From Luteimicrobium sp042670205 (GTDB lineage Bacteria > Actinomycetota > Actinomycetes > Actinomycetales > Cellulomonadaceae), in contig NZ_JBHUWD010000027.1 in NCBI RefSeq assembly GCF_042670205.1, positions 1 through 64,000 of the forward strand: DNA of 64,000 nt. The letters run 5' to 3'. The notes under the pieces were generated by a model. The model was given only the letters and a program-made list of their open reading frames with translations. It was not told the origin of the DNA and did no database searches. Both the position numbers and the translations under genes were made by a program. How positions within the stretch are numbered: position 1 is the stretch's first letter; the number at the start of each line of letters is the position of its first letter. Of this stretch, positions 9,922 through 18,338 are shown piece after piece.

Positions 9922-11832
9922 ATGGTCCAGGGCCCGATCCCGGCACCGCCGCGCTCGACGACTCCGTCGTCGGTGCGCCCCTCCGCTCGCCCCGCCACGG
10001 CGAAGCCCGCCCGTCCCGCGACCCGCAAGGTAGCCGGTGAGGGCCTTGGCGCCGTCGCCGACGGGTCGCGTGTCGGGCCGGTCGAGGTTACGGGCGCCGA
10101 GTCGATCGTGCGGTCCCTCGAGGCGGTCGGCGTCGACACCGTGTTCGGCATCCCCGGCGGTGCGATCCTGCCGCTGTACGACCCGCTCATGGACTCCCAG
10201 AAGCTCCGCCACATCCTCGTGCGGCACGAGCAGGGCGGCGGCCACGCGGCCTCCGGCTACGCCCACGCGTCCGGCAAGGTCGGCGTGTGCATGGCGACCT
10301 CGGGGCCGGGAGCGACCAACCTCGTGACGCCCATCGCCGACGCGAACATCGACTCGATCCCGTTGGTGGCGATCACCGGGCAGGTCGGCGCGTCGTTCAT
10401 CGGCACGGACGCCTTCCAGGAGGCCGACATCGTGGGCATCACGATGCCGGTCACCAAGCACAACTACCTGGTCACGGACCCGGCCGAGATCCCGCGCGTC
10501 ATCGCGGAGGCCTTCCACATCGCCCGCACGGGCCGCCCGGGGCCGGTGCTCGTCGACATCGCGAAGTCCGCGATGCAGGCGACCACCACGTTCTCGTGGC
10601 CGCAGGAGCTCGACCTGCCCGGGTACCACCCGGTGACCAAGCCGCACTCCAAGCAGATCCGTGAGGCGGCCAAGCTCCTCGCGACCGCGCGCAAGCCCGT
10701 GCTGTACGTGGGCGGCGGCGTCGTGCGGGCGGACGCGTCGGCCGAGCTGCGCCAGCTCGTCGACCTGTCCGGTGCACCTGCCGTCACCACGCTCATGGCG
10801 CGCGGTGCGCTGCCCGACTCGCACCCGCAGAACCTCGGGATGCCCGGCATGCACGGGACCGTGGCCGCGGTCGCAGCGCTCCAGCAGGCCGACCTGGTCG
10901 TCGCCCTCGGTGCCCGCTTCGACGACCGCGTGACCGGGAGCCTCGACTCGTTCGCGCCCCACGCGGTGATCGTCCACGCGGACATCGACCCCGCGGAGAT
11001 CGGCAAGAACCGCGTCGTCGACGTGCCGATCGTCGGTGACCTGCGCGAGGTCCTCGCCGACCTGCTGCCCGAGCTCGCCCGCGAGCAGGAGACGCACGGC
11101 AAGCCCGACGTCGAGGGCTGGTGGCAGCTCATCGACGGGTGGCGCGAGTCGTTCCCGCTCGGCTACGCCGAGCCCGAGGACGGTCTCCTCGCTCCGCAGT
11201 ACGTCATCGAGCGGCTCGGCGCGCTGTCCGGCCCCGAGTCCGTGTACGTCGGCGGCGTCGGTCAGCACCAGATGTGGGCCGCGCAGTTCATCCGCTACGA
11301 GCACCCCCGCACGTGGATCAACTCCGGCGGCCTCGGCACCATGGGCTACTCGGTGCCCGCCGCCATGGGCGCCAAGGTGGCCCGTCCCGACGCGACCGTC
11401 TGGTCCATCGATGGCGACGGCTGCTTCCAGATGACGAACCAGGAGCTCGCGACCTGCGTCATCAACGAGATCCCGATCAAGGTCGCGGTCGTCAACAACT
11501 CGTCGCTCGGCATGGTCAGGCAGTGGCAGACGCTGTTCTACAACCAGCGCTACTCCAACACGGACCTGCACACCGGCCACGGCACGCGCCGCGTCCCCGA
11601 CTTCGTGAAGATGGCCGACGCCTACGGGTGCGTCGGGCTGCGCTGCGAGACCAAGGCCGACGTCGACGCGACGATCAAGCGCGCGCTCGAGATCGACGAC
11701 CAGCCCGTCGTCGTGGACTTCACCGTGTCGCGGGACTCCATGGTCTGGCCCATGGTCCCCGCCGGCGTCTCCAACGACGACATCCAGTACGCGCGCGGCC
11801 TCACCCCCACGTGGGACCGCGACGAGGACTGA
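9922..11832 (+). CDS. ilvB: Acetolactate synthase, large catalytic subunit
   Basis: 636 aa thiamine-diphosphate enzyme. It condenses pyruvate with pyruvate (valine/leucine route) or 2-ketobutyrate (isoleucine route). A Pro/Ala-rich N-terminal extension of ~50 residues precedes the catalytic core. Seen motifs are GIPGGAILPLYD, RHEQGGGHAASGYA (with the cofactor-activating Glu) and the ThDP/Mg motif from GDGCF to VVNN. The ATG is preceded by CAGGAG. An in-frame upstream start at 9829 lies inside the attenuator and is rejected. ilvN and ilvC follow in the same direction. Confidence 0.97.
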   Translation: MVQGPIPAPPRSTTPSSVRPSARPATAKPARPATRKVAGEGLGAVADGSRVGPVEVTGAESIVRSLEAVGVDTVFGIPGGAILPLYDPLMDSQKLRHILVRHEQGGGHAASGYAHASGKVGVCMATSGPGATNLVTPIADANIDSIPLVAITGQVGASFIGTDAFQEADIVGITMPVTKHNYLVTDPAEIPRVIAEAFHIARTGRPGPVLVDIAKSAMQATTTFSWPQELDLPGYHPVTKPHSKQIREAAKLLATARKPVLYVGGGVVRADASAELRQLVDLSGAPAVTTLMARGALPDSHPQNLGMPGMHGTVAAVAALQQADLVVALGARFDDRVTGSLDSFAPHAVIVHADIDPAEIGKNRVVDVPIVGDLREVLADLLPELAREQETHGKPDVEGWWQLIDGWRESFPLGYAEPEDGLLAPQYVIERLGALSGPESVYVGGVGQHQMWAAQFIRYEHPRTWINSGGLGTMGYSVPAAMGAKVARPDATVWSIDGDGCFQMTNQELATCVINEIPIKVAVVNNSSLGMVRQWQTLFYNQRYSNTDLHTGHGTRRVPDFVKMADAYGCVGLRCETKADVDATIKRALEIDDQPVVVDFTVSRDSMVWPMVPAGVSNDDIQYARGLTPTWDRDED

Positions 11833-11858
11833 CGAGCACAGGACCAGGAGAGAGACCC

Positions 11859-12383
11859 ATGACCAGGCACACCCTGTCGGTGCTCGTCGAGAACAAGCCC
11901 GGCGTGCTCACGCGCGTCGCCGGCCTCTTCGCCCGCCGCGCGTTCAACATCCACTCGCTCGCCGTCGGCCCGACCGAGCACGACGACATCTCCCGCGTGA
12001 CCGTCGTCGTCGACGTCGAGGACCACCCGCTCGAGCAGGTCACGAAGCAGCTCAACAAGCTCGTCAACGTGATCAAGATCGTCGAGCTCGAGTCGACCGC
12101 ATCCGTGCTGCGCGAGCTGCTGCTCGTCAAGGTCCGCGCCGACGCCGGCACCCGCACCGCCGTGCTCGAGGTCGTCGAGCTGTTCCGCGCCAAGATCGTC
12201 GACGTGCACCCCGAGGCCGTCGTCGTCGAGGCGACCGGCACCTCCGAGAAGCTCGAGGCCCTCCTCACCGCCCTCGAGCCCTACGGCATCCGTGAGATCG
12301 TGCAGTCCGGTGCCGTCGCCATTGGACGCGGCCCGCGCTCCATCACCGACCGCGCGCTCGAGCGCGTTGCCCGCACCGCCTGA
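11859..12383 (+). CDS. ilvN: Acetolactate synthase, small regulatory subunit
   Basis: 174 aa. The N-terminal ACT domain (VLVENKPGVLTRVAGLF, then FNIHSLAVGPTE) binds valine for feedback inhibition. The C-terminal ~90 residues are the conserved ALS small-subunit domain that activates IlvB (LLLVKVRAD, IVDVHPEAVVVEATG). It lies 26 bases after ilvB, with an AGGAGAGAG ribosome binding site. The length is the normal long form found in actinobacteria. Confidence 0.96.
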   Translation: MTRHTLSVLVENKPGVLTRVAGLFARRAFNIHSLAVGPTEHDDISRVTVVVDVEDHPLEQVTKQLNKLVNVIKIVELESTASVLRELLLVKVRADAGTRTAVLEVVELFRAKIVDVHPEAVVVEATGTSEKLEALLTALEPYGIREIVQSGAVAIGRGPRSITDRALERVARTA

Positions 12384-12430
12384 CCTTTCCGTCCCAGACC
12401 CAACGAAGAATCCCACCAAGGAGAACCACC

Positions 12431-13459
12431 GTGGCTGAGCTGTTCTACGACGACGACGCCGACCTGTCCATCATCCAGAGCAAGAAGGTCGCCGTCATCG
12501 GTTACGGCAGCCAGGGGCACGCCCACGCGCTCAACCTCCGTGACTCCGGCGTCGACGTCACCATCGGCCTGCGCGAGGGCTCGTCCTCGCGCGAGAAGGC
12601 CGAGAACGAGGGCCTCAAGGTCCTCACCGTCGCCGAGGCCGTCAAGCAGGCCGACGTCGTCATGATCCTCGCGCCCGACCAGGCGCAGCGCGGCCTCTAC
12701 GCCGACGAGATCGAGCCCAACCTCAAGTCCGACGCCGCGCTGTTCTTCGCGCACGGCTTCAACATCCGGTTCGGCTACATCAAGCCCGGCGCCGGCCACG
12801 ACGTCGCCATGGTCGCCCCCAAGGGCCCCGGCCACCTCGTGCGCCGCGAGTACGTCGACGGCCGCGGCGTCCCCGTGATCGTCGCCGTCGAGCAGGACGC
12901 GTCGGGTCAGGCGTGGGCGCTCGCGCTGTCCTACGCCAAGGCCATCGGCGGCCTCCGCGCCGCCGGCATCAAGACGACCTTCACCGAGGAGACCGAGTCG
13001 GACCTCTTCGGCGAGCAGGCCGTCCTCTGCGGTGGCGCGTCGCAGCTCGTCCAGTACGGGTTCGAGACCCTCACCGAGGCCGGCTACCAGCCTGAGGTCG
13101 CCTACTTCGAAGTCCTCCACGAGCTCAAGCTCATCGTCGACCTCATGATCGAGGGCGGCATCGCCAAGCAGCGGTGGTCCGTCTCCGACACTGCCGAGTA
13201 CGGCGACTACGTCTCCGGCCCGCGCGTCATCGACCCGCACGTCAAGGAGAACATGAAGGCCGTCCTCGCCGACATCCAGTCCGGCGCGTTCGCCGAGCGC
13301 TTCATCGCCGACCAGGACGCCGGCGCCCCCGAGTTCAAGGAGCTCCGCGCCAAGGGGGAGGCGCACCCGATCGAGGCGACCGGCCGCGAGCTGCGCAAGA
13401 TGTTCGCATGGGTCAAGCCGTCCGACTCGGACTACGTCGAGGGCTCGGCCGCGCGCTGA
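12431..13459 (+). CDS. ilvC: Ketol-acid reductoisomerase (class I)
   Basis: 342 aa. It isomerises and reduces acetolactate and acetohydroxybutyrate to the dihydroxy acids. The Rossmann motif is GYGSQGHAHALNLRDSG at about residues 24-40. The following loop GLREGSSS has Arg and Ser residues typical of NADPH preference. The C-terminal knotted domain (FGEQAVLCGG, ELKLIVDLMIEGG) completes the short class I form. The GTG start has AAGGAG 8 nt upstream. It is the last gene of ilvBNC; a large inverted repeat follows. Confidence 0.97.
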   Translation: MAELFYDDDADLSIIQSKKVAVIGYGSQGHAHALNLRDSGVDVTIGLREGSSSREKAENEGLKVLTVAEAVKQADVVMILAPDQAQRGLYADEIEPNLKSDAALFFAHGFNIRFGYIKPGAGHDVAMVAPKGPGHLVRREYVDGRGVPVIVAVEQDASGQAWALALSYAKAIGGLRAAGIKTTFTEETESDLFGEQAVLCGGASQLVQYGFETLTEAGYQPEVAYFEVLHELKLIVDLMIEGGIAKQRWSVSDTAEYGDYVSGPRVIDPHVKENMKAVLADIQSGAFAERFIADQDAGAPEFKELRAKGEAHPIEATGRELRKMFAWVKPSDSDYVEGSAAR

Positions 13460-13501
13460 TCCTCTGCTCGCGTCGCCCTGCTGGGTGACGTCCGGACGGC
13501 C

Positions 13502-13596
13502 GAGCCGGACCCTTGTGCGCGATCTTCTGTCCGCGCCCCTCGTTCCTCGGGGCGCTCCCGTCAGACCCACCACGATCGCGCACAAGGGTCCGGCTC
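13502..13596. repeat. 23-bp perfect inverted repeat with nested hairpin after ilvC
   Basis: Arms 13502-13524 and 13574-13596 are exact complements (core GGACCCTTGTGCGCGATC), with 49 bases between. A second 7-bp hairpin (GCGCCCC 13533-13539, GGGGCGC 13549-13555) is nested inside. It sits 42 bases past the ilvC stop. It may be an operon terminator without T tract, an mRNA-stabilising element or a dispersed palindromic repeat. No transposase is near. Confidence 0.7.
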
Positions 13597-13708
13597 TGCC
13601 GTCCTCTGCTGTTTCCTCGCCTTCCGGGCGTCGTGTGTCGACGACGGCGTCGCTGCCGTTCGCTCGTCGCCGTCCGGGTCGGCTCGTCGGGTTTCGCGGA
13701 GGTGGCTG

Positions 13709-14911
13709 GTGGACTCGTGGACCGAACCGCACTGGGGGTCGTCGGCGCTGGTCGTCGTGGACGTGCAGGTGGACTTCGTCGAGGGCGGCGCCATGCCCGT
13801 CAGCGGGACGCGGGACGTGGTGCCCGCGCTCGTGCGGCTCGTCGAGGCGTACCGGGCGGCCGGGCTGCCCGTCGTGCACGTCGTGCGGCTGTATGACGGC
13901 GACGACGTCGACCTCGTGAGGCGTGCGGTGATCGCCGAAGGGGCGGCCGTCGTGCGGCCGGGGACGCCGGGGGCCGAGCTGCTCGAGGAGCTCCTGCCGG
14001 TCGGGGCCGGTGCGCTCGACGCCACCCTCTTGCTGCGCGGTGAGCCGCAGCACCTCGGGCCGCGCGAGGTCGCGCTCTGGAAGCCGCGGTGGTCGGCGTT
14101 CCACCGGACCTCCCTCGAGGAACTGCTGCGGGGCTGGGACGTCGACACCGTCGTCGTGGCCGGCTGCAACTTCCCCAACTGCCCCCGCGCCACCGTGATC
14201 GACGCGTCGCAGCGCGACCTCCGCGTCGCCGTCGTGCCCGACGCCACCTCGCAGGTCACCGACGAGAGGATCCGGCAGGTCGCGTCGCTCGGCGTCGCGA
14301 TCGCGACGACCGAGGACGTCGTCGGCGCGGTCTCTGGTGTCGCCGCGCCCAGTCCCGAGCCCGTCGACCCGGCTCGTGCCGCACACGACCAGGCGCAGGC
14401 CGAGGCCGTGCTGGCCTACTGGGAGCGGGTACGGCACCTCGCCGGGATCGGCCAGCTCGACGTGGTCACCGGCAGGACCGTCGCGTCCGCGGTCCCGCCA
14501 CCTGCGTGGTCCTTCGGGGACAGCCCGCGGCTCGCGGACGAGCTGCTCGCTCTGGTGCTCGCAGGGCGCAAGACCGCGACCTCGTCGTCGCTGGTCGAGT
14601 ACGAGGACGGCGGTGAGCCGCTCCCTCGCGTCGGCGAGCTGTCCATCCTGCTCGACGGCGCCGGACGGCCACGCGCGATGATCCGCACCACGCGCGTCGA
14701 CACCGTGCCCTTCGACCAGGTCTCGGTGGAGTTCGCAGCCGCGGAGGGCGAGGACGACCGGTCGCTCGCGTCGTGGCGCCGCGAGCACGAGCGGTACTTC
14801 CGGCGCGTCCTCGGCGAGGATCGCTTCGACCCCGCGATCCCCGTCGTCTGCGAGCGGTTCGAGCTCCTCCACCCGACCTGGTCCCTCGAACGCACCCTCA
14901 CCACGCCATGA
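13709..14911 (+). CDS. Isochorismatase-family cysteine hydrolase fused to an ASCH domain
   Basis: 400 aa, two domains. Residues ~10-210 form an isochorismatase/nicotinamidase-like hydrolase with a complete Asp18 (VVVDVQVDF), Lys125 (ALWKPRW) and Cys158 (FPNCPRATV) triad. After a linker (~215-265), residues ~266-395 form an ASCH domain of the YhfF type: WSFGDSP, the GRKTAT motif at 286-291, then VPFDQV and a SLASWRREHERYF segment. ASCH domains are PUA-like and proposed to bind RNA or modified nucleosides. The GTG start has GGAGG 7 nt upstream. Substrate unknown. It lies between ilvC and leuB but has no obvious link to their pathway. Confidence 0.85.
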   Translation: MDSWTEPHWGSSALVVVDVQVDFVEGGAMPVSGTRDVVPALVRLVEAYRAAGLPVVHVVRLYDGDDVDLVRRAVIAEGAAVVRPGTPGAELLEELLPVGAGALDATLLLRGEPQHLGPREVALWKPRWSAFHRTSLEELLRGWDVDTVVVAGCNFPNCPRATVIDASQRDLRVAVVPDATSQVTDERIRQVASLGVAIATTEDVVGAVSGVAAPSPEPVDPARAAHDQAQAEAVLAYWERVRHLAGIGQLDVVTGRTVASAVPPPAWSFGDSPRLADELLALVLAGRKTATSSSLVEYEDGGEPLPRVGELSILLDGAGRPRAMIRTTRVDTVPFDQVSVEFAAAEGEDDRSLASWRREHERYFRRVLGEDRFDPAIPVVCERFELLHPTWSLERTLTTP

Positions 14912-14956
14912 CGGCCAGACTCTGAGACGGCCGTCCGGCAGGCGACCGCGAGGACG

Positions 14957-14962
14957 TACCCT
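14957..14962 (+). promoter_or_regulatory. -10 element for leuB
   Basis: TACCCT, 7 nt before the leuB ATG at 14970, with no ribosome binding site between. Confidence 0.45.
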
Positions 14963-14969
14963 GGCCGGC

Positions 14970-16037
14970 ATGACGCGCACCAACTCGATCCGCCTGGCCG
15001 TCGTGGCCGGTGACGGGATCGGCACCGAGGTCGTCGAGCAGGGCCTGCGGGTCCTCGACGCGGCCCTCGCCGGCACCGACGTGACCGTGCAGACCACGGA
15101 GTTCGACCTCGGCGCCCGGCGCTGGCACGCGACCGGCGAGACGCTGAGCGACGCCGACCTCGCGAGCATCCGCGAGCACGACGCGATCCTCCTCGGAGCG
15201 ATCGGTGACCCGACGGTGCCGTCGGGCGTCCTCGAGCGGGGACTCCTCCTCAAGCTGCGCTTCAGCCTCGACCACTACGTCAACCTGCGGCCGTCGAAGC
15301 TCTACCAGGGCGTGCGTTCGCCGCTCGCCGAGCCGGGCGAGATCGACTTCGTCGTCGTCCGTGAGGGCACCGAAGGGCCGTACACCGGCAACGGCGGTGC
15401 GCTGCGCGTGGGGACGCCGCAGGAGGTCGCGACCGAGGTCTCCGTCAACACGGCGTTCGGCATCGAGCGCGTGGTGCGCAACGCCTTCGAGCGTGCCCAG
15501 GCGCGCCCCCGCAAGCACCTGACGCTCGTGCACAAGCACAACGTCCTCGTGCACGCCGGCCACCTGTGGCGCCGGACCGTCGAGGCCGTGAACGCCGAGT
15601 ACCCCGACGTCACCACGGACTACCTGCACGTCGACGCCGCCACGATCTTCCTCACCACGAAGCCGTCGCGCTTCGACGTGATCGTCACGGACAACCTCTT
15701 CGGCGACATCATCACCGACCAGGCCGCCGCCATTATCGGCGGGATCGGGCTCGCGGCGTCCGCGAACATCAACCCGGACCGCGACGCCGACGGGAACTTC
15801 GTCGCGCCGTCGATGTTCGAGCCGGTGCACGGCTCGGCCCCCGACATCGCAGGCCAGGGCAAGGCCGACCCGACCGCCACGGTCGCCTCGGTCGCGCTGC
15901 TCCTCGACCACCTCGGCTTCGCCGAGCAGTCGCGCGCCGTCGAGGCGGCCGTCGCGGCCGACCTGGCCGAGCGCGGCGACCGAGTACGGTCGACGGCCGA
16001 GGTGGGCGGCGACCTCGCCGCACGCGTCGCCGGCTGA
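14970..16037 (+). CDS. leuB: 3-isopropylmalate dehydrogenase
   Basis: 355 aa NAD-dependent decarboxylating dehydrogenase. It oxidises 3-isopropylmalate (leucine) and, with CimA and LeuCD, 3-methylmalate on the citramalate route to 2-ketobutyrate. Visible motifs are the N-terminal VVAGDGIGTEVV, VREGTEGPYTGNGG, the metal-binding VTDNLFGDIITDQAA and the nucleotide-binding EPVHGSAPDIAGQGKADP. It is of the actinobacterial length and is transcribed alone, in front of ilvE. Confidence 0.96.
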   Translation: MTRTNSIRLAVVAGDGIGTEVVEQGLRVLDAALAGTDVTVQTTEFDLGARRWHATGETLSDADLASIREHDAILLGAIGDPTVPSGVLERGLLLKLRFSLDHYVNLRPSKLYQGVRSPLAEPGEIDFVVVREGTEGPYTGNGGALRVGTPQEVATEVSVNTAFGIERVVRNAFERAQARPRKHLTLVHKHNVLVHAGHLWRRTVEAVNAEYPDVTTDYLHVDAATIFLTTKPSRFDVIVTDNLFGDIITDQAAAIIGGIGLAASANINPDRDADGNFVAPSMFEPVHGSAPDIAGQGKADPTATVASVALLLDHLGFAEQSRAVEAAVAADLAERGDRVRSTAEVGGDLAARVAG

Positions 16038-16114
16038 CCTGCCGCCTCGCGGGGCCCTGCCCCTCGGCCGTCTTCACCGGTAGATTCTTCTCAGCCAGTG
16101 AAAGGCCTGGAACC

Positions 16115-17215
16115 ATGAGCATCACGACTGCCGTCAACGCGTTCGACATCCGCCTGACCGACACGCCCACGCCCGACGCCGACCGTGAGGCCGCGCTCGC
16201 CGCGCCCAAGTTCGGCACCGTCTTCAGCGACCACATGGCGCGCGTGAGCTGGTCTGCCGCAGACGGCTGGCACGACCGGCGCGTCGAGAAGTACGGACCG
16301 CTGCAGCTCGACCCGGCGACCGCCGTCCTGCACTACGCCCAGGAGATCTTCGAGGGTCTCAAGGCGTACAAGCACGCCGACGGCTCGGTCTGGACGTTCC
16401 GGCCCGAGGCCAACGCCGAGCGGTTCCGGCGGTCCGCGCACCGGCTCGCCCTGCCGCAGCTGTCCGCCGAGGACTTCGTCGGGTCGATCGAGGCGCTCGT
16501 CCGGACGGATGCCGCCTGGATCCCCACGGGCGAGGAGACCAGCCTCTACCTGCGGCCGTTCATGTACGCGTCCGAGGCTTTCCTCGGCGTGCGGCCGTCG
16601 CTCGAGGTCGAGTACCTCGTCATCGCGAGCCCCGTCGGCCCCTACTTCGCGGGCGGCGTGAAGCCGGTCTCGATCTGGGTGGCCGAGGACTACCACCGCG
16701 CGGGCGCCGGCGGGACCGGCGCCGCCAAGTGCGGCGGCAACTACGCCGCGAGCCTCCTCCCGCAGCAGGAGGCGTACGAGAAGGGCTGCGAGCAGGTCTG
16801 CTTCCTCGACGCGACGACCAACACGGCCGTCGAGGAGCTCGGCGGCATGAACGTGTTCGTCGTGCGCGCCGACGGGACCGTCGAGACGCCCGAGCTGACC
16901 GGGTCGATCCTCGAGGGCGTGACGCGCTCGTCGATCCTGCGGCTGCTGGCGGACAAGGGGCACGACGTCGTCGAGAAGCGCATCCCGCTCGACGAGCTGC
17001 TCGCCGGGCTCGCCGACGGCTCCGTCTCCGAGGTGTTCGCGTGCGGTACCGCCGCCGTCATCACCCCGATCGGCCGGCTCGCGGGCGAGGGGTTCGACGT
17101 GACGATCAGTGACGGGGTCGCAGGCGAGGTCACGAGCGCGATCCGCGACGAGCTCACCGACATCCAGTACGGCCGCGCCGACGACCGTTACGGGTGGCTG
17201 CACCGGCTCGTCTGA
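16115..17215 (+). CDS. ilvE: Branched-chain amino-acid aminotransferase
   Basis: 366 aa fold-type IV PLP enzyme. It makes the last step to Val, Leu and Ile from the 2-keto acids with glutamate. The catalytic Lys lies in the GAAKCGGNYAASL segment, and EELGGMNVFVV and CGTAAVITPIG are typical of the larger (~360 aa) BCAT-II group. A TAGATT hexamer at 16081-16086 could be its -10, giving a short 5' UTR with AAAGG. An open frame extends upstream, but the ATG at 16115 fits the family start. Confidence 0.95.
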   Translation: MSITTAVNAFDIRLTDTPTPDADREAALAAPKFGTVFSDHMARVSWSAADGWHDRRVEKYGPLQLDPATAVLHYAQEIFEGLKAYKHADGSVWTFRPEANAERFRRSAHRLALPQLSAEDFVGSIEALVRTDAAWIPTGEETSLYLRPFMYASEAFLGVRPSLEVEYLVIASPVGPYFAGGVKPVSIWVAEDYHRAGAGGTGAAKCGGNYAASLLPQQEAYEKGCEQVCFLDATTNTAVEELGGMNVFVVRADGTVETPELTGSILEGVTRSSILRLLADKGHDVVEKRIPLDELLAGLADGSVSEVFACGTAAVITPIGRLAGEGFDVTISDGVAGEVTSAIRDELTDIQYGRADDRYGWLHRLV

Positions 17216-17241
17216 GCCAGCAGCGCGCGTCACGACCGGAA

Positions 17242-17279
17242 CGGCCGCCCCGCCGCCCGAGAGGCGGTGAAGGCGGCCG
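17242..17279. terminator. Bidirectional terminator between ilvE and a membrane-protein gene
   Basis: Outer stem CGGCCGCC (17242-17249) with GGCGGCCG (17272-17279) and inner stem CCGCC/GGCGG, between two convergent genes. Confidence 0.6.
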
Positions 17280-17292
17280 CCGGCGCGTTGCG

Positions 17293-17895
17293 TCAGGCGC
17301 CGCGCGGCGGGTAGCTCGGCGGGTTCTGCCCCGCGGGTCCGGTCGACGGAGGTGCCGGGGTCGGGCGCGGAGCGGGGCGGATCGTGCGGGTCGCGACGCC
17401 CGCGAGCAGCGACCAGGTGGCGAGGCCGATGACGAGGTTTACGATGGCCGACAGCACCGCGCGGTCGAGGTGGCTGGTCCAGGCGAAGGGCAGCACCGTG
17501 ATCAGGGCGGTGGCGAGGACCATCAGCCAACCGAAGAACCGCTTCGGCCGCGGCGTCGAGACGACGAGGAGCGCGAGCACGGCGGCGGCGAGGACGGCGA
17601 AGATCGCTCCGTCGATCGCGAAGGCTGCAGCGTGCGAGCCGGTGCTGAACAGGTCGGGCGGCGGCACCATGTCCTGGTCGAAGATGCCTTCGATCACGAC
17701 GACGCCGACGAGGCCGATCAGGGCGGCGACCAGGGCCGTCGCGAGCGCGCCCGCGACGTAGCGGCCACCCTCGAGTGTCAGCTTGGGGTCGTACGGATCA
17801 CGGGGCGCCGCGGGCGTGAAGTCGGAGCTGGGGTCGCCGGCCGGCTGACCGGAGGGTCCCTGCTGGCCGGGTGCGGGCTGGTACGGCTGGGACAC
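17293..17895 (-). CDS. Small four-helix membrane protein, function unknown
   Basis: 200 aa. It has a Pro/Gln/Gly-rich cytoplasmic N-terminus (MSQPYQPAPGQQGPS...), four hydrophobic segments (about residues 48-70, 85-110, 121-138 and 147-168) and a Pro-rich C-terminal tail. The layout resembles many actinobacterial proteins with low-complexity tails. No enzymatic motif was seen. The GTG start at 17895 is preceded by AAGGAG. It converges on ilvE and is divergent from the cimA leader. Confidence 0.75.
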   Translation of the reverse strand: MSQPYQPAPGQQGPSGQPAGDPSSDFTPAAPRDPYDPKLTLEGGRYVAGALATALVAALIGLVGVVVIEGIFDQDMVPPPDLFSTGSHAAAFAIDGAIFAVLAAAVLALLVVSTPRPKRFFGWLMVLATALITVLPFAWTSHLDRAVLSAIVNLVIGLATWSLLAGVATRTIRPAPRPTPAPPSTGPAGQNPPSYPPRGA

Positions 17896-18002
17896 GTCGG
17901 GCTCCTTCGGTCAGCGGTTCCGGACGCCCCCATCGTGCCGCGCACCGGGCTTCTGGGCACGTCAGCGGCGTGGACCACCCGCCGTCCGCCTGATGGACGC
18001 GG

Positions 18003-18032
18003 GTGACAGGACGCACCCGGGTGTGGCAACAT
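18003..18032 (+). promoter_or_regulatory. Promoter of the cimA leader
   Basis: -35 GTGACA (18003-18008), 18-bp spacer, -10 CAACAT (18027-18032), then 7 nt to the leader GTG at 18040. The -35 hexamer is identical to that of the ilvB leader; the -10 is weaker. Confidence 0.5.
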
Positions 18033-18039
18033 CACGACC

Positions 18040-18075
18040 GTGACTCACCTGGTTGCGGAGCTTATTCTCACCTAG
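18040..18075 (+). CDS. cimA leader peptide (Leu/Val/Ile attenuator peptide)
   Basis: Eleven codons reading MTHLVAELILT. Five of the eleven residues are Leu, Val or Ile, using CTG, GTT, CTT, ATT and CTC. GTT, CTT and ATT are rarely used codons in this genome. No ribosome binding site precedes the GTG, which fits the leaderless geometry of its promoter. Two hairpins and a T-tract terminator follow directly after the stop. Confidence 0.72.
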   Translation: MTHLVAELILT

Positions 18076-18103
18076 CGCGTTCGACACACCTCGTCGAACG
18101 CGC
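18075..18103 (+). promoter_or_regulatory. Attenuator hairpin 1 of cimA leader
   Basis: Perfect 10-bp stem, GCGCGTTCGA (18075-18084) with TCGAACGCGC (18094-18103). It starts at the last base of the leader stop codon, where a translating ribosome would interfere with it. Confidence 0.6.
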
Positions 18104-18105
18104 AG

Positions 18106-18132
18106 ACCTCCCGCACCCCGGGGGGTTTTTTT
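18106..18132 (+). terminator. cimA attenuator terminator
   Basis: Stem ACCTCCC (18106-18112) with GGGGGGT (18120-18126), one G-T wobble, followed by seven T (18126-18132). It lies 207 nt before the cimA ATG. Confidence 0.75.
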
Positions 18133-18338
18133 GTTGCCGGGCCCACCACCGCCCGGCACCACGGAACGAGCTCCCGGCCCCGACCCCGGGCCGACCGTCG
18201 CGGCACCGCCGCTCGGCGACCGAGGTGGACCACGCTCGCCGGTGCCCCGCTCCATCCGGAGCGGGGCCCGGCGACGAAACCGACCGCACGCCTGCCGCTG
18301 TCCCCCCAGGTGCGGGACCGCAGGAAGAGAGCCACCCG
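18133..18338 (+). other. cimA 5' untranslated region downstream of attenuator
   Basis: About 200 bases without a gene. It contains a perfect 9-bp hairpin (CCCCGCTCC 18245-18253, GGAGCGGGG 18258-18266). The role of so long a stretch between attenuator and gene is unclear; a second promoter within it cannot be excluded. Confidence 0.5.

Noticed and set aside
13502..13596. Terminal inverted repeats of an insertion element
   Set aside because: Only 49 bases between the arms and no transposase or target duplication.
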